This document shows positions 51,105-59,113 of a stretch of 59,113 bases of DNA, piece by piece; positions within the stretch are counted from its first letter, which is position 1; each line of letters opens with the position of its first letter. The position numbers were made by a program, and so were the translations under genes. The notes below the pieces were generated by a model that was not told the DNA's origin, ran no database searches, and saw only the letters and a list, made by a program, of their open reading frames with translations. This DNA comes from Ichthyophthirius multifiliis (Eukaryota; Ciliophora; Oligohymenophorea; Hymenostomatida), in assembly GCF_000220395.1 (NCBI RefSeq), contig NW_004087739.1, positions 1 to 59,113 of the forward strand, read 5' to 3'.

Positions 51105-52968
51105 ATGTTTTAATCATCAAAAAATATTTAACCACTAAAAATTCTAACAAAAACTTCATATAAACCAAAAAGTGAATTAGAAAAAAATCCAATAAAATTA
51201 TCTAAACCGAAATCAAATGATTTTGAAAAGCAAAAACAAATAAAGAATTTTCAAAATAATTTATTATCAATCTAAAGTAAAAAAAAAATCACCAACTTCT
51301 TAGAAAGTTCAAAAGAATAATCTCAATAATTCCATAAACGTATTTTGATGAAAAATATAACAGGGAAATCAAACGATAAATTATCTTTAGATTAATTTCT
51401 TCCATATAATTCTTAAAATATACAATCAACATATACATAGGAATATTAAATAGGAAAAAATGTATTAAAAACAGAATCTGTGGGTATAAGAAGTCCTTTA
51501 TAAGAAAGATAAAATACATTTCCATATGAAATTTAACACTAAAAATAAAATATTTAGAAAAAATTGCTTGAAAATGATATAGAAAATAACCAAAGTAAAA
51601 AAAATTTATAAAAAACTGATGAAAAGTTAACTTTTGTAGGTTTGTAGGAATTAATAGAGTTAAGAAAGAGGAGGAGAAAGATTCATAAATTAAAATAACT
51701 GAAATAAAAAATAAATCGATTAGAAAATATAGAAAAAGAATATTTACAAGAAAACAGTAACGACAAAATTAACGATGAATAATAAAAAGAACTTGAAAAT
51801 AAATTAAATTAAGAAAAATCTGTTGATTTAAATACTACTTTTTAAAGTATTAATAGTATTAATTTAGATGAAGTTTAAAATTCATTAAATAATCAAGAAG
51901 CTGATTCTGTTATTTCTAATACTTCATCGATTCATGAAGATGATAAAATTAATTATGTAAACCTTTAAGACGAAGAGGATAAAATTAAAAAACTTTCCAA
52001 ATTAGAATCTATTGTTGAAGATAATTAAGAATATTTTGATCATCTAGCAGGTTTTTTTTTAAATAAAAAAATAGATATAAATTTATATAATTTTTAGGTA
52101 ATTGTGCTTGTGGTTAATGTAAATGTGGGAAATGTGTAACTGAATGTAATAAAATAAATAGAAGACCAGTATATATGAATATAAAATGGTTATCTTCATA
52201 TAATAAATATTTTAATAGTAATAAATTAAATTTATATAAAAATTAACATGAAATAAGAATTAATGATAATCCATATAAATATAATTCAGCCGATAATATT
52301 TAGCTTATTTCTACTTTTTAAGTATGTTTTTTTTATTAAAAAAAATATATATATAAAAAAATAAATATAGAATGATTATAAATCGCCTGTAAATAATAAT
52401 TTTAAAAAAATAAAATTAGTTAAAAAATTATAAGACAATAATCATTTTTATGGGTTAACTTCTTATAAAGCTAATTATGTAAATTGGAAAAGTTATTTGG
52501 GTCCCTGTCAAAAAAATAATCACAAAACAATTGTTGATGGAATTAAATTTGAAGGCGAATCTACTTCCAAATAAGCTTATATAAATTTTTCCGACTATAA
52601 TAAAACTAAATCTTTAAAACCTAAAGATTAAGATCCTTTACCTAGATTATTAAAATTCTAAGATTAAACTACCAAAAATTAATACTATAAAGCTGAATAA
52701 GGTGAAAAAGCTATAAGTTGTAAAGAACATGTAATTTTTTAAATTACTATTTTTTTATTTTAATATTTATTTATGCATTTTTTAGATTAAATATTAACCA
52801 ACGCCTGCTTATAAAGGATAATTTTAAAGTAATAATTTCAAAGATTATTTAGGCAGTACAATTTAATGTGGTGGAGTTGAAAAATTAAAAGAAGCTTATA
52901 AAAGAAAAATTTAAAAATATAAAAAGCAATTTGAATTAGAATTATTAAAACTCTAGTAATAAGAATGA
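51105..52968 (+). CDS. SAXO / FAM154-like axonemal microtubule-binding protein
   Basis: Stabilizer-of-axonemal-microtubules family: intrinsically disordered proteins that coat doublet microtubules inside cilia. Three introns, 52051-52097 (47 nt), 52322-52370 (49 nt) and 52731-52785 (55 nt), leave 570 aa in frame. The signature is the Cys cluster CACGQCKCGKCVTEC (about residue 320), where SAXO proteins carry C-x-C-x-x-C-x-C, followed by Mn-type modules: STFQNDYKSP, LTSYKANYVNWKS, FEGESTSKQAYINF, and PTPAYKGQFQSNNFKDY (Tyr-Lys-x-x-[YF] followed by Pro or Trp). Unlike animal SAXO1, whose cluster is at the very N-terminus, here about 315 residues of basic and then acidic, low-complexity sequence precede it, including a short coiled coil (LRKRRRKIHKLKQLK). 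Confidence 0.75.
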
Positions 52969-54380
52969 AAGAAAATACAAAATAGAAAATAAAAAATCTT
53001 TATTTTATAAAATTATTGTTATTAACATTTTTTTCAAAATATAAATATATTTACTTTTTTTACGTATAATATTAATATATTTGGCCTTTTTCTCATTTTA
53101 ATAACTTATTTTTTCTTTTTCTTTTTATTTGTTAATTACACTAAATTGTTTTTAGTTTATTTAGAAATTTATATAAAATTTTATCAACAAAAAATAATTT
53201 CTAATTGAAATTAAAAATTTATAAAATTCCTCCAAATCCATAAAATATATTGATTTATAATCTTACTAATATTTTTAGTATTGCTTTTTATTAAGATCAC
53301 TTTAATGATGGATGTTTTTGAATAGTAATAGTGTTATTTTATTAAGCCTGTTATTTATGTTATTTAGTATTAGCATTAATTATGCAATTATTCTGAAAAG
53401 TATTTTAATTTTCTACTATATATATGTATATTAATTAATTTTAGAATTTAAAATAAGATTTTATTTTATTTTCTTAATCCAAACTAAATTATTATTAGTT
53501 GTATTTTATTTTTTAAGAAGAAATATTTGAATCAAAATCACTTCAAAAGAAAAAAAAAATGAACAAAATAATTTCTTAAATAAAAAATATAATTTGTAGA
53601 ATTAATTTATAACTTGAATATTTTTAAAAAATTTTTAATTTTTAAAAATTTTAAAAGATATTTTTTATTTATTTAAATATTTTATTTTATTTAATTATAG
53701 ATTTTATTAATTTTGTTATGTTTAAAAATATATGATAAAATTAAATTGTATATAAATAATATTTAATAGTATAAAAATATATAATAAATTTTAAATAAAA
53801 TAAAATATTTAACTAAAAAAAATTTAACTTATATAAAATGGATTGAATGTTATTCTCACAATAAATTCTGAATTTTTATACTAATCAATTATGTCTAAAT
53901 ATTAATAAGTAAATTTGTACTGAAAACCTGCATTCTAGCTACCTACTGTTTTTTTTCATAATGTAAAATTCCCAACAAAGTAATATATAATTATATTTTT
54001 TTATTATAAAATAATATTATAAATTTAAATGAAATATATTTTGATGATATAACTTAGGACGCCTTCTGAAACGACTTATTCGTTTTTGAGAATAAATATG
54101 GTTTCTGAATAATTTATTTCATTTAAAAATATATAAAATATAATATATTTAATTTTTATTAAATTAATATATTTACAAAGGATTAGAGATTGAACTAAAC
54201 TAAGAAATATGAATAAAAATATTTATATATATTCAAAATTTATAAATCAAAATATTTATATTATATGTATATAGTTATGTAAAATATATAATTTCTAAAA
54301 ATTAATTTTTTTATAAATATATATACTAAAATATTTTAAGAAAAAAATAAATGAAGATATTTTATTTTAAAAAAAGAATA
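52969..54380. other. Convergent intergenic region with possible coding islands
   Basis: 1.4 kb between the 3' ends of the SAXO-like gene and the TBC gene. Mostly A/T, but 53835-54115 has coding character on the minus strand (separate entry) and the same frame stays free of TGA for about 1 kb further. Confidence 0.5.
53835..54115 (-). CDS. Possible short gene or stray exons
   Basis: Two minus-strand segments have non-A/T-driven composition. At about 54060-54115 the translation includes SETIFILKNEQVVSEGVL. At about 53835-53965 it includes KTVGSQNAGFQYKFTYQYL and then EFIVRITFNPFYI. They are in different frames with an AT-rich, intron-like gap between them (about 53970-54055). No start codon or family is evident. 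Could be the remnant of a gene, or the core of a small intact one. Confidence 0.35.
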
Positions 54381-56450
54381 TCATTAAATTTGTAATTTTT
54401 TCTTAACATTTAAAATATAGCAATTGTATTCGTTTTCCAAATTTTTCAATAAAGAATTAGTAACTTTAAATGTATTAATTTCCTTTTTAAGTTATTCTGC
54501 ATTAGCAAAAATACCTTTTTAAATCATAGATTAAAAGTCACATATAAAAATATCTGATTTAATTAATTCAGACATACAATGCAAAAGTTCATCGAAATCC
54601 ATTTTCATTAACTTTGGTTAAATAAACTTAAGAACCCATAGTAAACATTTAAAGAATCCTTTCCATCCCTCACAAAGGAAGAAATCCCAAATCGTACATA
54701 ATAAAAATGAGTTTTTAGTGTATTAAAAAACGCAACTAAAAATAGTTATAAGCCATCCTGTAGCATAATAATTTGAATAAACGTTTTATTATTTTAAATG
54801 TTATTCTAATTCAGGTAAAAAAATACTCAATAATCTTTCTATTTGATAAAAAACCACTTTTAGATATTCAAAGTTATCAGTCAAAAGTAAAGAAAAATAA
54901 GAGTTCATTACAGTTTCAAATGCTTTATATGTTTCTGCTTCATCTAAAATGTTTAAATAGAGAAAACCAGCTATGTAATTCATTCCTTAACAATATGAAA
55001 TGTCAGCATTATAATAAGCAAAAACTCTTAATAAGCTTTATAATTAATTAGGGTTAATTTTATCTGAATGCATGTGCAAAGATCTATTTTTTAAAATAAA
55101 TAATATTTTAAAATTAAAAAAATACCTATTAACATCTAAATTAATAGTTTCTTCAATACTATCATGTTTTTGATTCATAGCAATTTTATTTTTTAATTCT
55201 ATATAATTGGTTTTGACTTAATCGGTTTTTAGTATTTTAAGCCATACTAAAACTCTATTTTTTTACAACCACGAAGATTAAAAGTCATTAACGAGATAAA
55301 GCTTGAATATGTTTTTTTCTAATTCCATTTTAATAAATTTGTTCACAAGAAGTAATTACCAAGGTTTATCTTTAATAGAAAAGAAAGGTAATGAATTTTT
55401 AATAATAAAAAGAGTTTTTTTAATATTGGTTTGGCATACTTTTAATATTTTTTCTTTCTTATTTTCTATTTGGGTCTTATATGAATAAAAATTTCTTCTT
55501 AACTCACTGTTTTTTTACTTTCTTGTCTTTATAAAAGAGGTGGAATTTATTATAAAATTAATTATCCACCTTTTTTTTCGCTAAGTCAATAATAAGATCT
55601 GATGCAAACTAAGAAGATAACTCTAAATTTATTAATAGTTGATTAAGTTTTTCTAAAGCAAAAAAACTGGCCTCGTTTTCTATGCTTTTCTCTTCTTCTA
55701 ATTATTTATCCGATTTTTTAAATAAGCTTCCTAACTTTCCAAATGTTCCGAGCTTTCCTAAACCTGCACTTATTATTTTTATTCCTTTTTTAACACCTAT
55801 TATAGAAGATAAGGGTTATATTTAATTATTATTTTGAGATTATTAGTTTAAGTTCTGTTAAGAACTTATTATTTCTATTTTTTTTTTCTTTTCTTCTAAT
55901 TACTTATGTTTTAAATATTCGAATAGCTACTCCCATTTATCAATTTTGTACCAGGTAGGCATTGAATTGAGTTATTAAGATAAAAATTTGTTATGAGAAT
56001 CTTTTTATCTCCTATATATTCTTGTGCATATAATTAAGAGATAAAGGAAATCTTCAGGTTAAGTAACTTCAGGAGACTCCAATTGAATTTCTTTGAGAAT
56101 AATTTTAATAATTTCACATAATTCAAGAAATTTATCCTCGATAATTTCAATATTGAATTTTTTTGTTTTTAAATTTACTAATGCAAATTATCTAAGAAAT
56201 ATTATCTATTGGAATATAAAGAAAATATATTAACGAAAATTTCTAATTATGTGTTTAATTCACTTACTGTACTTTTTTCATCTTCATTATTGTTATTTTT
56301 GTTTTCTAATATGCTTATATTGGAGCATGATTTTTTTTAAGGGGATAAATTATCACTACTTTTAATTGAGCTAGAATATGTTTTTTTGTTTTATATAATA
56401 TTTAGTGTATATTTTTCTTCATCAAATATGTCAGATATTAATTAATCCAT
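54381..56450 (-). CDS. TBC-domain RabGAP
   Basis: GTPase-activating protein for Rab GTPases. Introns 56206-56267 (62 nt), 55476-55518 (43 nt) and 55084-55125 (42 nt) leave 640 aa in frame from MDQLISDIFDEEKY (56450) to TGA 54381-54383. N-terminal part: acidic and Ser-rich, then a helical block (RQFALVNLKTKKFNIEIIED). The TBC domain occupies about 350-600: KNRVLVWLKIL, INLDVNR (the I-x-x-D-x-x-R arginine finger), LLRVFAYYNADISYCQGMNY (YCQG, the glutamine finger), IAGFLYLN, and SSLCEGWKGFFKCLLWVLKF. Both catalytic fingers are present, so it should be active. A short C-terminal coiled coil follows. The second intron removes an in-frame TGA and the third splits the arginine-finger Arg codon. Lies 27 nt downstream of the F-BAR frame. 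Confidence 0.92.
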
Positions 56451-56477
56451 TTTTTTTTATCCTATTCATTTGATCCA

Positions 56478-57497
56478 TCACTTATAATATTATAACTATT
56501 TGCTATTTTCTCGTCTAGTGTTTTTTTTATTTAAATATATAAATACAAAGAAATTTTATAAATATAATATTATTTAACTATGTTCTATTTTTAACTATTC
56601 ATAAGAGATGAACTTTTCTTCATGATTTCTTAACTTTTGGTAAAAACACTCAAGTTCATTTTTTTAAATTCCATTTAATCTTTCATATGTATCTTTTTAA
56701 TTTAATTATTTTTCTATTACATTAAATTTTTCATAATATTAATTTGCCTAGTTTAAATCAATTTGATTTTAATATTATAGATACTAAATTAATTTCAATA
56801 TCGTTTATTTTGAAAAAGAAATGCGACTTTCGTCATTATAATCGAATCTTTAAAATAGATTAGGAAATATTTTATTGAAATTTTCCCATTCTAAATTAAC
56901 AACATTAATTTAGTTTTTATATTCTTCTTGTGCTTCTTCTACTTTAAATTTCAATTAGACAGATTAATGAGTTACTTTTGATAAATCGATATCACTTTTT
57001 AACCCTTTTTCTACTTATTCAGCCGTTTTTTGCATCACTTATGAGAATTTATCTGTGGTTTTTTTACTTTGTAAATAATTTTCCTATGACCTTATTAATT
57101 TGTCTCTTTTAGCTTCCATTTCTATCAGTATTTATTTAGTTTATGTCACTGTTTCTCTATTTGTTTGTCTAAAATTATCGACAAACATTTTAAAAGGCTC
57201 TATTATTTCATTTCTTATATTCTTACTAAGCTTAGATTGATTTTAGGCTATTTTTAATAAATAATTACTTAAATGTTAATATGCAAATACAAGTCCATCG
57301 TTTTCACCAGATTATTCTGTAGATATTTCTTAATGAAATTATTCAGCTAATGACTATAGATTTTATGAGAATTTTAAATGAGCTTCTTCTAATTAATCTA
57401 CTAATTTACCTAAATTTATTACTTTTTTTGTACTTTATACCATATTTTTGTAAAATAAATCATAAAAATTCCAAGATTCTTACAAGATTAAATTCAT
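56478..57497 (-). CDS. F-BAR (FCH) domain protein
   Basis: F-BAR dimers bind and bend membranes at endocytic or cortical sites. The frame is a single open stretch of 339 aa from ATG 57497 (MNLILQESWNFYDLFYKN) to TGA 56478-56480. Residues 1-60 match the FCH start: an aromatic E-S-W-x-F-Y-D-L-F, then GKLVDQLEEAHLKFSQNLQS. A continuous helical coil follows to about residue 290, including LEWENFNKIFPNLFQRFDY, typical of the F-BAR C-terminal helices. The last 40 residues after EQLKIEHS look like read-through into non-coding or intron sequence. The next gene starts only 27 nt after the TGA on the same strand, so this may be the 5' half of one F-BAR/TBC gene. Confidence 0.8.
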
Positions 57498-59037
57498 ATG
57501 CTTAATATAAATTATAATTAAATTCTATTATAAAATATTATAAATTTTAGGTTAAAATATAAATTGTATAATATTTATATAAATAATTTAATAAATATTT
57601 TTATTTTAGATGATAATTTTATTTAAAAATAATATTTTGTTAAAAAAATTATATATATAAAAAAAAAATATATTAAAAATAAAAATAACAAAAAAATTAT
57701 AATATTAAAGAATTAATAAAATAAATAATTTAAATAAATAAAAAAAAATACTATAAATATATATATTAAAATATATAAATAAAAAAAAAAAATATATTAT
57801 GTTTGTATAATATATATATATATACATATTTATATATATATATTTTTATATATACATTTATATATTTTTTTTTTATAAAATTATAATAATTTATATATTT
57901 TTATTTTACTTTTTTTTATTGAATATTATTATTTTTTTAATTTATTTTATAATTATTTTTATTCATATTTATCAATTTTTTTTTTTTTTTTATATATTTT
58001 GAAAAATATATTTAAATAATAAAAAAAAAAAAATTTTTAAAATATCTTTTAATTTATTTTATTAATATTTTTTTTTAATGTATATATTTTATTTTTTATA
58101 CATACATAGTTATATATTATAATTATTTTTATTATTATTTAATTATTATAAATGTTTTCTTTTTAATTATTTTATTATTATAATATCTATAAAATTTTAT
58201 ATATCAAATATAATATATTTTTTTAAATTCATTATTATTTTAAGATTTATTTTAAATATATTCTATTATATTTAATCATATTTTTTTAATTTTTATTTAT
58301 ATTATGAGAAATATATTTTTTTTTATTTTTTTATATTAATTTATTGCATAAAATATATTTTTGTTTATACATTAATTTTATTAATACATTATTACTATAA
58401 ATTTTTTAAATATTCAAACAAATTTTAATTAAAAATTTTTAAATAATTTTTTTTTTTTTATATAATTTATATATTTATAGTGTTAAATATATATATTTAT
58501 ATTATCGATTATATTTTTTATCCTATAAATTATCTTATTGATTATAAAATTGAAGAAATAATATTTTAATTTATATTTTTTTTTTATTTTATTTTATTTT
58601 TATATATTTTCTTAATTTGTATTATTTGTATATATTATTATTTTTATAATTTCCTTGATTTTTTTAATAATTTTTTATTTAATTTATTACATAAATTATT
58701 ATTTATTATACATATATTTAAAATAAATATAATATTTTTAAAATATTTCTTATAATAATAATTTTTTTTTTATAAAAATATTTATGATTATAATATTTTT
58801 CAAAATTTGAATGTTATTTTTATAAAATATATCAAAGTTTATCTTATAAAAAAATAATAAACAAAAATTTTAATATAAATTATTATTTTTAATAATATAA
58901 ATTTATATATATATTTTAATTAAGAATATATTTGTATAAATAACTTTATTATTAATAACATTTTAATTGTTTTTCTGTTAAAATATATAAATGAATTTAT
59001 ATAAATAGTTATTATATATAAAAAATATATTTATTAA

Positions 59038-59083
<46 letters not shown>

Positions 59084-59113
59084 TATTATTATTATCATTA
59101 TTATTTTTTATTA
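57498..59113. other. AT-rich terminal region
   Basis: 1.6 kb of almost pure A/T with TA-repeat tracts (57805-57870) and long T runs. No coding character, no telomere repeat at the window end. Confidence 0.6.
59041..59104. repeat. (ATT)n microsatellite
   Basis: About 64 bp of ATT trinucleotide repeat with one or two interruptions, at the right edge of the window. It is non-coding here, unlike the ATT run at 2816-2875. Confidence 0.9.

Noticed and set aside
1-59113. rRNA, tRNA, telomere repeats, integrated viral or transposon genes
   Set aside because: No GC-richer structured islands, no CCCCAA-type repeats, and no reverse transcriptase, integrase, capsid or transposase motifs were found on reading both strands.

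Overview
The window looks like a piece of the macronuclear genome of an oligohymenophorean ciliate. It is extremely AT-rich. Almost every long reading frame only becomes continuous if TAA and TAG are read as glutamine and TGA is the only stop (ciliate nuclear code). Genes are split by very short GT...AG introns, mostly 25-90 nt. Base composition and gene style resemble Ichthyophthirius or Tetrahymena relatives; this is inference, not a species call. No telomeric repeat, rRNA, tRNA, CRISPR array, virus-derived element or transposon was recognised. All proteins below were translated by hand with the ciliate code. Where exon lengths minus introns sum to a multiple of three with an open frame, the entry says so.

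Layout. 1-9.6 kb: three minus-strand coiled-coil, Q/N-rich genes. 9.95-12.3 kb: an intronless fusion of an ATP-grasp-like module and a TauD/TfdA-like Fe(II)/2-oxoglutarate dioxygenase. 12.9-13.7 kb: a TANGO2 (NRDE) gene whose frame is broken at homopolymers. 14.2-17.6 kb: a fragmentary gene, then a gene encoding a peroxiredoxin-like domain followed by four tandem truncated globins with a possible N-myristoylation start. 17.9-20.5 kb (plus strand): a small twin-CX3C protein and CDKAL1, separated by a rare C-rich tract. 20.6-27.8 kb (minus): a type III phosphatidylinositol 4-kinase, a DMT/EamA-like membrane protein and a long coiled-coil protein. 29.9-34.4 kb (minus): cytosolic malate dehydrogenase, SEC13 and glyoxalase II. 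34.9-46.4 kb (plus): an N/Q-rich protein, a multidomain protein with a recently duplicated 3' exon, a coiled-coil protein and a small four-exon gene. 47.4-50.5 kb (minus): an importin-5-like karyopherin. 51.1-53.0 kb (plus): a SAXO-like microtubule protein. 54.4-57.5 kb (minus): a TBC RabGAP and an F-BAR protein only 27 nt apart, possibly one gene.

There is no operon logic; these are independent eukaryotic genes. Shared themes are membrane traffic (PI4K, SEC13, TBC, F-BAR, TANGO2), nuclear import (importin-5), cytoskeleton (coiled coils, SAXO-like) and redox or small-molecule chemistry (globin-peroxiredoxin fusion, glyoxalase II, MDH, ATP-grasp-dioxygenase fusion). The two unusual fusions are the best candidates for undescribed biology. 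Several one-base frame shifts sit in A/T homopolymers and are more likely assembly errors than real lesions.
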